64,000 nt of DNA from BOG-908 sp963692875 (GTDB lineage: Bacteria; Pseudomonadota; Alphaproteobacteria; Acetobacterales; Acetobacteraceae). Each line of letters starts with the position of its first letter. The stretch's first letter is position 1. The notes beneath the pieces are model-generated. The model did not search any database. It was not told where the DNA came from and worked only from the letters and a program-made list of their open reading frames with translations. Made by a program: the position numbers and the translations under genes. The stretch lies in NCBI GenBank assembly GCA_965198755.1, contig OZ240673.1, positions 2,666,001-2,730,000 on the forward strand, read 5' to 3'. Shown piece by piece: positions 15,994 through 24,054 of the stretch.

Positions 15994-16614
15994 GTGCCCC
16001 TCCCCCGCCGCGCCCTCTGCCTAGCCCTCCTGTCGTTCCCCGTCGCTGCGAAAGCCCAGACGCATGCCGCCGTGATGTCGGATGCCGACGAGGCTTCGCT
16101 CACCAAGGTGGCCGCCTACCTGAACGGCCTGCGTGCGCTGAAGGCCCGCTTCCTGCAGGTCGGCCCGGACGGGGCCACCACAACCGGCACGCTGTGGCTG
16201 GAGCGTCCCGGCCGCATGCGCTTCCAGTACGACCCGCCAAGCCCGCTGCTGCTGGTCGCCGGCGGCGGCACCGTGGTGTTCCACGATTCCAAGCTGGACC
16301 AGACCACCAATATCCCGGTGAACCAGACGCCGCTGGGGCTGCTGCTGGCCGACACCATCCGCCTGTCCGGCGACGTGACCGTCACCGCGTTCGACCGGCC
16401 GGAGGGCCAGCTGCTGATTACGCTGGTGCGCACGAAGACGCCGGCCGACGGCAGCCTGACGCTGGCGCTGAACGCGGCGCCGCTGGCGCTGGTCGGCTGG
16501 TCGGTGGTCGACGCGCAAGGGCGCGAGACGCGGCTGCGCATGTCCGGCGTGCAGCCGGGGGGGCCTTTTGATCCTAAGCTGTTTACCTTTGTGGATACTG
16601 ACGCGGACAAGTAA
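15994..16614 (+). CDS. LolA-like outer-membrane lipoprotein carrier protein
   Basis: 206 aa from the GTG at 15994, which gives a good signal peptide (RRALCLALLSFPVAAKAQ). LolA proteins carry lipoproteins across the periplasm to the outer membrane. The body shows the fold's typical stretches: LTKVAAYLNGLRALKARFLQ, GTLWLERPGRMRFQYDPPSP and a C-terminal GWSVVDAQGRETRLRMSG. A longer frame begins at 15967 inside repeat-derived sequence and is rejected. The gene is flanked on both sides by PHR copies; the left one ends ~20 bp before the start. A dedicated LolB or LolCDE is not near. Confidence 0.85.
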   Translation: MPLPRRALCLALLSFPVAAKAQTHAAVMSDADEASLTKVAAYLNGLRALKARFLQVGPDGATTTGTLWLERPGRMRFQYDPPSPLLLVAGGGTVVFHDSKLDQTTNIPVNQTPLGLLLADTIRLSGDVTVTAFDRPEGQLLITLVRTKTPADGSLTLALNAAPLALVGWSVVDAQGRETRLRMSGVQPGGPFDPKLFTFVDTDADK

Positions 16615-16772
16615 GCAAGAAAGCAGTCCTTTTTTGAAAAAAAGGACCAAAAAACTTTTGTTTCCTGAGCTGCTGCCATGGCCGCGCATCGCAGGAGAAG
16701 TGAGGGCGGCTGGACGAGCGCAGGAACAAAAGTTTTTTGCTTCTTTTTTTCAAAAAAGAAGGCCTTGCTTGC
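16615..16772. repeat. PHR copy, complete (two type A arms, GTCC stem on the left)
   Basis: It starts on the base after the TAA stop of the LolA-like gene. The left stem is GTCC/GGAC, the right stem CTTC/GAAG. The central spacer is unusual, lacking a clear CGCGACAGC. Confidence 0.9.
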
Positions 16773-16845
16773 TGCACGCATGCCGCCTCACAATTTCTCA
16801 AGCTTGGGAAACAATCCCGTCACGTTTGGCGTCTATCTCCGCACT

Positions 16846-17235
16846 ATGAGACACACGCCATCCCGTCTTGCCCTCCGCCTAGCAGCGATCGCCGCGCTCG
16901 CGGGGGCCACCCTGATCCCTGCTCCCGCCCGTGCCTGGGTAAGCTTCGGCTTTGCCCTGCCGCCCGTCGTGGTGGCGCCGCCCGTGGCACCCTACCCGTA
17001 CGCCTATCCCTATCCGTACTACCCGCCGGCCTACCCGGCACCCGCGCCGGGCTACTACCCGCCCGCCGCGCCGCCGGCGCAGAGCCCGGCGCCGCAGCTC
17101 TCGCAGGACCAGCGGCCGTATGGAAGCATTTGCGCTGCCGGCTTCTACACCTGCGCTGCCGTGCCGCAGAGCAAGGTGGGCGACGGCTGCACCTGCGCCG
17201 GGTTGGGCGCACCCTCCTACGGCTCGGTTCGCTGA
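16846..17235 (+). CDS. Small secreted Pro/Tyr-rich protein
   Basis: 129 aa. An N-terminal signal peptide (LALRLAAIAALAGATLIPAPARA) is followed by a Pro/Tyr/Ala-rich stretch (PYAYPYPYYPPAYPAPAPGY) and a small C-terminal domain with four Cys (YGSICAAGFYTCAAVPQSKVG then DGCTCAG). I do not recognise a named family; similar PY-rich secreted proteins with a C-terminal Cys motif are common hypotheticals in this order. The ATG at 16846 is the only start that places the signal peptide at the N-terminus. A canonical terminator follows. Confidence 0.7.
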   Translation: MRHTPSRLALRLAAIAALAGATLIPAPARAWVSFGFALPPVVVAPPVAPYPYAYPYPYYPPAYPAPAPGYYPPAAPPAQSPAPQLSQDQRPYGSICAAGFYTCAAVPQSKVGDGCTCAGLGAPSYGSVR

Positions 17236-17273
17236 GCTGAGCGGAGTGCTGCACTGCGGCAGGCAAACAACAC

Positions 17274-17310
17274 AGCCCCGGTCTTCTCGGCCGGGGCCAT
17301 TTTGTTGTTC
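17274..17310. terminator. Rho-independent terminator
   Basis: Stem AGCCCCGG..CCGGGGCC followed by ATTTTGTTGTTC. This is a classical GC-rich stem with a T-rich tail, unlike the PHR hairpins. Confidence 0.8.
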
Positions 17311-17343
17311 AAACGATCACGTTCGTTCTGCACACTGCGTGGA

Positions 17344-18108
17344 ATGAAACCGTTCGTCGGCATCTCCTGCTGCAGCAAGTCGTTCGGCCCGAACGGCATT
17401 CCCAACCATGCCGCATCCGATTTCTGCGTGCGCGCCGTCGCCGCCTACGCCGACGCCATCCCCGTGCTGCTGCCTGCTTTGGGCAGCCTGGCAGATCCCG
17501 AATCGCTGCTCGACCGGCTCGACGGCGTGCTGTTGACCGGCAGCAAGTCCAACGTGGCGCCCGAGCTCTACGGCGAGCCCATCCGCATGCCGAGCAGGCT
17601 TGCCGACCACGGCCGCGACGCGACAACGCTGCCGCTGATCAGGGCGGCACTGCGCCGGCGCACGCCCGTCCTGGCAATCTGCCGCGGTCTGCAGGAGCTC
17701 AACGTCGCCCTTGGCGGCAGCCTGCACCGCCAGCTCGACCGCGTGCCCGGCCGCGTGGCCCACGCCTGCGCGTCGCCTGAGGACGCCCAGCGCCGCGCTG
17801 CGCCGGCGCATGCAGTCACGCTCCCGCCCGGCGGCCGGCTCGCCGGCATCACCGGCAGGCTGGCGTTCGAGGTAAACTCGCTGCACCACCAGGGGATCGA
17901 CCGCCTCGGCGAGGGACTGCTCGTCGAGGCTATGGCGCCGGACGGGACGATCGAGGCGGTGAGCTACGCCAGCGCGCCGTTCGTGGTGGGCGTGCAGTGG
18001 CACCCGGAGTTCGACCCCGACTGCAACGCGGTGTCGGCGTCGATCTTCCGCGGGTTCGGGGCGGCTTTGTACCGGTCGCTTGGCGGGGAGCGGTTGGCGG
18101 CGGATTGA
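17344..18108 (+). CDS. Gamma-glutamyl-gamma-aminobutyrate hydrolase family protein
   Basis: 254 aa. PuuD-type class I glutamine amidotransferase (peptidase C26). The nucleophile Cys is in VLAICRGLQELNVALGG, preceded by the GVLLTGSKSNVAPELYG segment; the catalytic His-Glu pair is in VVGVQWHPEFD. In PuuD these hydrolyse gamma-glutamyl-GABA in putrescine breakdown, but no puu genes are nearby, so the substrate is open. The ATG at 17344 begins MKPFVGISC, typical of the family. A PHR copy starts on the base after its TGA. Confidence 0.88.
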   Translation: MKPFVGISCCSKSFGPNGIPNHAASDFCVRAVAAYADAIPVLLPALGSLADPESLLDRLDGVLLTGSKSNVAPELYGEPIRMPSRLADHGRDATTLPLIRAALRRRTPVLAICRGLQELNVALGGSLHRQLDRVPGRVAHACASPEDAQRRAAPAHAVTLPPGGRLAGITGRLAFEVNSLHHQGIDRLGEGLLVEAMAPDGTIEAVSYASAPFVVGVQWHPEFDPDCNAVSASIFRGFGAALYRSLGGERLAAD

Positions 18109-18245
18109 GGCAAGCAGGAAGGCCTTCTTTTTCGAGAAAAAGAAGCAAAAAGCTTTTGTTCCTGGAGAGCACGCTGCGGGAGAGTTCGCGACAGCAGAAA
18201 CAAAAGTTTTTTGCTGCTTTTTTTCAAAAAAGCAGGCCTTGCTTT
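18109..18245. repeat. PHR copy, complete (type B left, type A right with CTGC stem)
   Basis: Left arm with CGAG centre; spacer CACGCTGCGGGAGAGTTCG then CGACAGCAG; right stem CTGC/GCAG, a compensated variant of CTTC/GAAG. It ends at the 3' end of the convergent cation-transporter gene. Confidence 0.93.
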
Positions 18246-18254
18246 CTCTTCCGG

Positions 18255-19238
18255 TCAGGTCGCGAGCCCGCTCCTATGCGCCTCGGCACGCTGCGCTTCG
18301 ACGAAGATGCGCCGCATCTCCGGGTGCGAGCGTTGGATGCGCTGCTCTATGTCGGTCACCATGTCCTGCACCGTGCCGGAGGAGAGGTGGTCTTCGAACT
18401 CCAGGCTGAGCGCCAGCAGCACCTCGGCCGGGCCGAAATGCATCGACATGACGTCGTTCACCCGTCTCACACCCGGCTGGGCCGCCAGCGCCCGCACGCT
18501 GCGGCACACTTCCGGCGCCGCCGCCTCGCCTGTGAGCAGGCCGTGGCATTCCGAGGCGAGGAACCAGGCCGCCGCCGCCAGCAACGCGCCCACCCCCACC
18601 GAGGCGATGCCGTCCCACACCGGCGCGTGCAGCACCTGCGCCAGCACCAGTCCGCCCAGCGCCAACGCCAGCCCCAGCAGGGCGGCGGAGTCCTCCAGCA
18701 CCACGGTGAACACCGAGGGGTCCTTGCTGTGCCGCAACGCCTCGAACCAGCCGCGCCGGCCCTTCGACCTGCGGAACTCCCGCAGCCCGACCACGAGCGT
18801 GGTGGACTCGATCGCCATCGCGCAGCCCAGCACCAGGTAGTTCACCCAAACGTCGTGCACTTCGCGCGGCGCCATGATCTTCTGCACGCCCTCCAGCACC
18901 GAGACGCCGGCGCCCAGGCCGAACACCAGCATGGCGACGATGAAGCTCCAGAAATACAGCCGCAGCCCGTGGCCGAACGGGTGGCCGGCGTTGGGGCGCT
19001 GCGCCGCCTGCCGCATGCCCAGCAGCAGCAGGCCCTGGTTGCCGGTGTCGACGAAGGAATGCACCGCCTCGCTCAGCATCGCCGTGCTGCCGGTGTAGGC
19101 GGCCGCAGCCACCTTGACCGCAGCCACACCCACGTTCCCAGCCAGCGCGGCGAACACCACCAACCGCTTGCGCCTGGCCGCGGGATCGGGTGCGCGGGAA
19201 ACGTCTGGCACGCGGGTCGGCGGGGCGGGTTTGCGCAT
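18255..19238 (-). CDS. Cation diffusion facilitator family transporter
   Basis: 327 aa. Proton-driven exporter of divalent metals (often Zn, Co or Fe) in the inner membrane. Six hydrophobic segments; the metal-site region of the second helix reads SEAVHSFVDTGNQGLLL and the loop HPFGHGLRLYFWSF follows. A cytoplasmic C-terminal domain (VNDVMSMHFGPAEVLLALSLE, then TVQDMVTDIEQRI) matches CDF dimerisation domains. The ATG at 19238 is chosen over the longer frame that runs through a PHR. Single gene; metal specificity not predictable by eye. Confidence 0.9.
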   Translation of the reverse strand: MRKPAPPTRVPDVSRAPDPAARRKRLVVFAALAGNVGVAAVKVAAAAYTGSTAMLSEAVHSFVDTGNQGLLLLGMRQAAQRPNAGHPFGHGLRLYFWSFIVAMLVFGLGAGVSVLEGVQKIMAPREVHDVWVNYLVLGCAMAIESTTLVVGLREFRRSKGRRGWFEALRHSKDPSVFTVVLEDSAALLGLALALGGLVLAQVLHAPVWDGIASVGVGALLAAAAWFLASECHGLLTGEAAAPEVCRSVRALAAQPGVRRVNDVMSMHFGPAEVLLALSLEFEDHLSSGTVQDMVTDIEQRIQRSHPEMRRIFVEAQRAEAHRSGLAT

Positions 19239-19282
19239 CGGCGAGGAGGTCGGGAGGGGCGCGTAAAGGGACCATGTGGGAC

Positions 19283-19377
19283 GCAAGGCAAGGCCTTCTT
19301 TTCTGAAGAAAAGAAGCAAAAGACTTTTGGTCCTGCTGTCGCGAAGGTTCTGCAGCGCGCGCCTATGGGAACATAAG
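19283..19377. repeat. PHR copy, left arm and spacer (type C); right arm lost
   Basis: Hairpin with CTGAAG centre and CAAAAGACTTTTGG, then CCTGCTGTCGCGAAGGTTCT and GCAGCGCGCGCC. It is the reverse complement of the 38345-38485 copy, showing that whole elements occur in both orientations. Confidence 0.88.
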
Positions 19378-19562
19378 TCTGCTGGATTTTCGGTGTCCGT
19401 TTTGCAGTCGGCACTGTCAGTCGGCTTGCGAAATCTTCTCCGCACCGCAGCGAAGCGGTTTGCCTGCGCTATTCATCCGAGCGGGCAAGCCGATCCTTTT
19501 GCGGCCATGGATACGGCGAGTGACGCGACGGCGCATGTCAAACGCCGTTGAAAGTGACCCTG
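19378..19562. other. Non-coding stretch between two PHR copies
   Basis: No gene recognised. GGTGTCCGTTTTGCAGTCGGC at about 19400 resembles one end of the 114-bp element but no second end was found. Confidence 0.4.
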
Positions 19563-19725
19563 GCAGAAAGCAAGCAGTCCTTTTTTGAAAAAAAGGACCA
19601 AAAAACTTTTGTCCCTCCGCATTTGCAGCGGTTGGTAATCCCCAGGACAAACACGCGTGCTGAAAATGCGAGGGAAGCAAAAGTTTTTTGCTTCTTTTTT
19701 TCAAAAAAGAAGGCCTTGCTTGCTT
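19563..19725. repeat. PHR copy, complete (type A arms, GTCC and CTTC stems)
   Basis: Left stem GTCC/GGAC and right stem CTTC/GAAG. The spacer is AT-richer than usual and lacks CGCGACAGC. Confidence 0.9.
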
Positions 19726-19773
19726 CCGCCACGGTCCCCTCCGAGTCCTGCTGGTATCACATGCCCATCCGGG

Positions 19774-19800
19774 CAACTTTTCAAAAAAGAACCGCTTCCC
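19774..19800. repeat. PHR arm remnant forming the purN 3' end
   Basis: CAACTTTTCAAAAAAGAACC then GCTTCCC. On the minus strand it supplies the final codons AVLF and the TGA stop of purN. Confidence 0.75.
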
Positions 19801-20386
19801 TCGCCACGCGCGCCAGCACCTCCGGATACAGCGTGTGCTCGCGCGCCAGCACCCGCGCCGCCAGCGACGCCTCGTTGTCCCCCGGCAGCACCGGCACGTG
19901 CGCCTGCCCCAGGATGGGGCCGGCATCCATCCCCTCGGTGACCAGGTGCACGGTGCAGCCGTGGTCGCGCCGCCCGCAGGCCAGCGCGCGGGCGTGGGTG
20001 TCGAGGCCGGGAAGGTCCGGCAGCAGGCTCGGGTGGATGTTCAGCATGCGCCCTTGCCAGCGTCCTACCAGGAATGGCGTGAGCAGCCGCATGTAGCCGG
20101 CCAGGCAAACCAGTTCTGCGCCGTGTGCCCGCAGCGCCGTGTCGACCGCCAGCTCGTGCGCCGCGCGGTCGCGTCCGTAGGCGCGGTGGTCGATGGCCAG
20201 GATCGGCACGCCGGCCGCCTGTGCCGCCGCGAGGCCCGGCGCGTCCGGGTTGTTGGAGACCACCAGGCACACGCTGGCCGGATAGTCCGCGGCCGCGGCG
20301 GCGCCGATGAGCGCGGCCATGTTGCTGCCCCGGCCGCTGATCAGGATGGCGACGGGCAGGCGCCGGGTGGCCGAGCCCGGCGTCAC
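19781..20386 (-). CDS. purN: Phosphoribosylglycinamide formyltransferase
   Basis: 201 aa. It formylates GAR with 10-formyl-THF, step three of purine synthesis. LPVAILISGRGSNMAALI is the phosphate-binding start; LVVSNNPDAPGLAAA, LAGYMRLLTPFLV, the catalytic-region NIHPSLLPDLPGLDTHARAL and GCTVHLVTEGMDAGPIL are all present. The GTG start overlaps the purM stop (GTGA). The C-terminal residues AVLF and the TGA come from a PHR arm that has moved into the end of the gene. Confidence 0.95.
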   Translation of the reverse strand: MTPGSATRRLPVAILISGRGSNMAALIGAAAAADYPASVCLVVSNNPDAPGLAAAQAAGVPILAIDHRAYGRDRAAHELAVDTALRAHGAELVCLAGYMRLLTPFLVGRWQGRMLNIHPSLLPDLPGLDTHARALACGRRDHGCTVHLVTEGMDAGPILGQAHVPVLPGDNEASLAARVLAREHTLYPEVLARVAREAVLF

Positions 20387-21423
20387 CCAGGCCAGCCGGC
20401 CGGCAGGTCGAAGCGGACGCATGCCGGGCCGTCGCACGCCTCGACGTGGCCGATCGGGAACGCGGTCTCGCCCAACTCGCCCAGCGTGGCGGTGGCTTCC
20501 TGCGGGTTGGCCACCACCAGCACCATGCCGATGCCGCAGTTGAACACCCGCAGCAGCTCGTCCTCGGCCACCTTGCCGGCGCGCGCCAGCCAGGCGAACA
20601 CCGGCGGCACCGGCCACGGGCGGTCGACCACCGCGCGGGTGCCGGCCGGCAGCGCGCGCGGCAGGTTGCCGGGCAGGCCGCCGCCGGTGATGTGGGCGGC
20701 CGCGCCCAGCAGGCCGGCGCGGTGCAGCGCGAGCACCTGCTTCACGTAGAGCCGCGTCGGCGCCATCAGAGCGGCCGCCGCCGTCTCGCCCGGCGACCAC
20801 GGTGCCGGGTCGCCCCACCCCAGCCGGGCGATGCCGCAGATCCGCCGCACCAGCGAGAACCCGTTGGAGTGCACGCCGCTGGCCGGCAGGCCGAGCAGCG
20901 TGTCGCCGGGCCGCACCGTGCCGGGCAGCAGCGCGCTGCGCTCGGCGGCACCCACCGCGAAGCCGGCCAGGTCGTAATGGCCGGCGGCGTACAGGCCGGG
21001 CATCTCCGCGGTCTCGCCGCCTACCAGCGCGCAGCCGGACAGGCGGCAGCCCTCGGCGATGCCGCTTATCACCCGGGCCGCGTCGTCCACCGCCAGCTTG
21101 CCGGTGGCGAAGTAGTCGAGGAAGAACAGCGGCTCTGCGCCCTGCACCACCAGGTCGTTGACGCACATGGCCACCAGGTCCTGGCCCACGCGGTCGTGCA
21201 GGCCGCTCTCGATGGCCACCATCAGCTTGGTGCCAACGCCGTCGGTGCAGCTGACCAGCACCGGGTCGGTAAAGCCGGCGGCGCGCAGGTCGAACAGCGC
21301 GCCGAAGCCGCCCAGGCCCCCCATCACGCCGGGGCGCGCGGTGGCGGCGGCGGCGGGCTTGATCGCGTCCACCAGCGCGTCGCCGGCTTCGATGTCCACG
21401 CCGGCATCGCGGTAGGTGGTCAC
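20383..21423 (-). CDS. purM: Phosphoribosylformylglycinamidine cyclo-ligase (AIR synthetase)
   Basis: 346 aa. It closes the imidazole ring of AIR using ATP, step five of purine synthesis. Seen: TTYRDAGVDIEAGDALVDAI, GGFGALFDL, DGVGTKLMVA, VAMCVNDLVVQGAEPLFFLD, the LVGGETAEMPG signature and SNGFSLVR. The GTG at 21423 is the family start (MTTYRDAGVDI). It is translationally coupled to purN and divergent from the CDP-alcohol transferase, with 48 bp between the starts. Confidence 0.96.
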   Translation of the reverse strand: MTTYRDAGVDIEAGDALVDAIKPAAAATARPGVMGGLGGFGALFDLRAAGFTDPVLVSCTDGVGTKLMVAIESGLHDRVGQDLVAMCVNDLVVQGAEPLFFLDYFATGKLAVDDAARVISGIAEGCRLSGCALVGGETAEMPGLYAAGHYDLAGFAVGAAERSALLPGTVRPGDTLLGLPASGVHSNGFSLVRRICGIARLGWGDPAPWSPGETAAAALMAPTRLYVKQVLALHRAGLLGAAAHITGGGLPGNLPRALPAGTRAVVDRPWPVPPVFAWLARAGKVAEDELLRVFNCGIGMVLVVANPQEATATLGELGETAFPIGHVEACDGPACVRFDLPAGWPG

Positions 21424-21471
21424 GCGGTATGCTCTCCTCAAAAGCTCGCAACTGCGGCTGGATAGGGTAGA

Positions 21472-22335
21472 ATGACGGCATGGGGAACAGTTTCGCGCGC
21501 AGGGCTGGAGATGCCTGACACCGGTCTCGCCCCCCCGCCGGAACCCGGGCAGGCGCCGCCTGCGGCCGGCCAGGCGCTTGCAACGGGAAACAGCGACGCG
21601 CGCGCGCCTAAAACCGGCCAGGCGACTCAGCCGGGGACCGGCCACGCACCCTCGCTTGGAACCAGCGACGCGCTTGCGCCGGAAACTGGTCACGCGATCC
21701 CGCCGGAGACCGGCCAAGCGCATCTGCCCCGGGCTACCCAAGCGTCCTCGCTGCGAACCGCCCAGGAGCTCCCGCCGCGGACCAGCCAGACGCCCGAGCC
21801 GGGGCACGCCATCTTCACCCTGCCCAACGTCATCAGCTTCGCGCGGCTGTGCGTCGTGCCGCTGGCCATCTGGCTCGTGCTGCACCAGCGCTTCGCCGCC
21901 GCTTTTGCCTGCTTCGTGGCCGCAGGCATCTCCGACGCCATCGACGGCTGGCTGGCCCGGCGCCGCGGCGGCACTGCGCTCGGCGCGGTGCTCGACCCGC
22001 TGGCCGACAAGGCGCTGATGATCGGCATGTTCGTGACCCTCGCGGCCACCGCGCAGTTGCCGGACTGGCTGGCCATCCTGGTGGTGTTCCGCGACATGGT
22101 CATCGTCGGCGGCGTGGCGCTGCTCTGGATCACCAGCCACCCCGTGGCCATCCGGCCGCTGCGCATCTCCAAGCTCAACACCGGCCTGCAGATCGGCCTG
22201 GTGGCGCTGGTGCTGGGGCTGAACGCGCTGGGGCTGGGCCTGCCGTCCCTGCGCTGGGCTGCCGTAATTCTGGTCACCGCCAGCACGCTGGCCTCGGGCG
22301 CCGCCTACGTCGTCCGCACCGCGAGGCCCGCATGA
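21472..22335 (+). CDS. CDP-alcohol phosphatidyltransferase with repetitive N-terminal extension
   Basis: 287 aa. The full CDP-OH-P motif is present (DAIDGWLARRRGGTALGAVL followed by DPLADK), with several membrane helices, so it transfers a phosphatidyl group to an alcohol; a PgsA-like role in phosphatidylglycerol or cardiolipin synthesis is the likely one. The first ~105 residues are a degenerate Pro/Gly/Thr repeat (TGHAIPPETGQAHLP type) with no membrane segment; homology begins at FTLPNVISFARL. ATG at 21472 or 21511 both possible. Its stop overlaps the permease start (ATGA). Confidence 0.88.
   Translation: MTAWGTVSRAGLEMPDTGLAPPPEPGQAPPAAGQALATGNSDARAPKTGQATQPGTGHAPSLGTSDALAPETGHAIPPETGQAHLPRATQASSLRTAQELPPRTSQTPEPGHAIFTLPNVISFARLCVVPLAIWLVLHQRFAAAFACFVAAGISDAIDGWLARRRGGTALGAVLDPLADKALMIGMFVTLAATAQLPDWLAILVVFRDMVIVGGVALLWITSHPVAIRPLRISKLNTGLQIGLVALVLGLNALGLGLPSLRWAAVILVTASTLASGAAYVVRTARPA
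21500..21800. repeat. Degenerate minisatellite in the CDP-alcohol transferase N-terminus
   Basis: Imperfect units of roughly 33-36 bp containing ACCGGCCAGGCG / ACTGGTCACGCG / ACCGGCCAAGCG encode TGQA/TGHA/TSDA repeats. The frame is kept throughout. Confidence 0.6.
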
Positions 22336-23498
22336 ACCACGACCCGCGCACCGGCCTGGCTACGTCAGTCCCCCTGCAGCAGCCACGCCCAGGTGCCACC
22401 CGCACCCAGCGCATCGCCCTGCTGGTGGGCGTGCTGGTGGTGGTCTGGCTGGTGCTGCAGCTGTTCGCCAGCATCCTGCTGCCCTTCGTGGCCGCCTGCG
22501 GCATCGCCTACGCCATGGACCCCGCCTGCACCCGCCTGACCCGCGCCCTCGTGCCGCGCAGCCTGGCCGCCCTGCTGATCATCGTCGGCCTGATCCTGGC
22601 CCTGCTGCTGTTCGCGCTGCTGCTGTACCCGCTGATCGTCGACCAGATCGGCCTGCTGATCACTCACATCCCGGACTACGTGCACGGCCTGTCCGCCTTT
22701 GCCGGGCGCGGCATCGTCTGGCTGCAGCAGAAATTCGGCCCCGAGATCGTCGACGCCAAGTTCGAGGAGCTCGTCAGCGGCCAGGCCGGCGACATGGTCA
22801 CCTTCTTCGCCGGCGCGCTGCGCCAGGTGGTGGGCGGCGGCTACGCCATCTTCAACGTCGCCTCGCTGGCGGTGGTGACCCCGGTGGTCAGCTTCTACCT
22901 GCTGCGCGACTGGCCGGACGTGGTCGCCATGGTCGATCGCTGGCTGCCGCGGCGCTACCAGGGCGTGCTGCGGGCGCAGGCGCGCGAAGTGGACCGCATC
23001 CTCTCCGCCTGGGTGCGCGGCCAGGCGATGTGCTGCCTGATCCTGGCCCTGTTCTATGCGCTGGGCCTGTCGTTGATGGGGCTGGAGCTCGGCCTGGTCG
23101 TGGGGCTGACGGCAGGCTTCCTCAGCTTCATCCCCTATGTCGGCACCATCACCGGGGCGGTGGTCTCCATCGGGCTGGCGTTCGCGCAATTCCCCACCTA
23201 CGCCGGCGTGCTGCGGATCGCCGGCGTGTTCGTGGTGGGGCAGATCCTGGAAGGCTACGTGATCTACCCGCGGTTCCTCGGCGACCGGGTGGAGCTGCCG
23301 GCGGTGTGGGTGATCTTCGCGCTGTTCGCCGGCGGCGCGGCGTTCGGGTTCGTCGGCGTGATGCTGGCGGTGCCGGTGGCCGCCACAATGGGCGTGCTGA
23401 CGCGGTTCTGGCTGCGGCGGTACCTGGCCAGCCCGTTGTACCTGGATCCGCCGCTCGTGGATGAGGCGGGTGGGCCGGGGCCGGGGCTGCTGACGTGA
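22332..23498 (+). CDS. AI-2E family transporter (PerM-like permease)
   Basis: 388 aa with about eight hydrophobic helices: IALLVGVLVVVWLVLQLFAS near the N-terminus, the family's long central amphipathic region (VRRQ-type), and the conserved GLTAGFLSFIPYVGTITGAV plus VFVVGQILEGYVIYPRFLG. The substrate is not known for most members. It overlaps the upstream CDP-alcohol transferase by ATGA, so the two form an operon. In alphaproteobacteria this permease commonly sits between purM and hdaA, as here. Confidence 0.92.
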   Translation: MNHDPRTGLATSVPLQQPRPGATRTQRIALLVGVLVVVWLVLQLFASILLPFVAACGIAYAMDPACTRLTRALVPRSLAALLIIVGLILALLLFALLLYPLIVDQIGLLITHIPDYVHGLSAFAGRGIVWLQQKFGPEIVDAKFEELVSGQAGDMVTFFAGALRQVVGGGYAIFNVASLAVVTPVVSFYLLRDWPDVVAMVDRWLPRRYQGVLRAQAREVDRILSAWVRGQAMCCLILALFYALGLSLMGLELGLVVGLTAGFLSFIPYVGTITGAVVSIGLAFAQFPTYAGVLRIAGVFVVGQILEGYVIYPRFLGDRVELPAVWVIFALFAGGAAFGFVGVMLAVPVAATMGVLTRFWLRRYLASPLYLDPPLVDEAGGPGPGLLT

Positions 23499-23502
23499 CG
23501 GG

Positions 23503-23556
23503 AGCAAGCAAGCGGTTCTTTTTTTGAAAAAAAGAACCAAAAAACTTTTGCTCCCT
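23503..23556. repeat. PHR copy, left arm only (type A)
   Basis: GCAAGCAAGCGGTTC arm 5 bp after the permease stop. Its partner right arm lies 315 bp away at 23872-23966, so the pair appears split by an insertion. Confidence 0.88.
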
Positions 23557-23871
23557 GTCGCTGACGGGGGCGGGTCAGCTAAATTGAAACCGGTTTTCAG
23601 GTGGCCAGCAGCCGGTATCTGGGCAGTTGTGGACAGACGGGTTGTTGATGTTTCCGGTCTGGCACCGCTTTCCCGATAGAACCCACGCCGTACCGGCAAC
23701 ATGCAGGGGATTGTTCTTGCTGATGACGATCATGGCGGTGCCAACTTGGGCCACGGCAACGGCGGTCGACGTCGCGTTACGCTACCTTATGCGACCTCGT
23801 GGTTCATGATCGGCAACCCCGACTGTCGGCCGCTGACAACCTGGCGAGCATGCTTGTTGAAAGACGATAGA
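23557..23871. other. Unassigned sequence between the halves of a split PHR
   Basis: 315 bp of lower GC content than the coding surroundings. No recognisable gene, RNA or terminal repeat; short open frames have no familiar features. Confidence 0.4.
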
Positions 23872-23966
23872 CTTTTGCATCCTTAAACGCACGATGCAGA
23901 AACCTCCGCGACAGCCGAGACAAAAGTTTTTTGCTGCTTTTTTTCAAAAAAGCAGGCCTTGCTTTC
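23872..23966. repeat. PHR copy, spacer and right arm (type A, CTGC stem)
   Basis: ACGATGCAGAAACCTCCG then CGACAGCC, followed by a type A arm with CTGC/GCAG stem ending GGCCTTGCTTTCC. Confidence 0.88.
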
Positions 23967-24054
23967 CTTCCTGACCGACAAGTCACGACGCAAAACCGTC
24001 GGTGAGTCCACCACCGTTCGAACCCGAGCGTTGCAAGCAGCTTGGAGTCCATCC

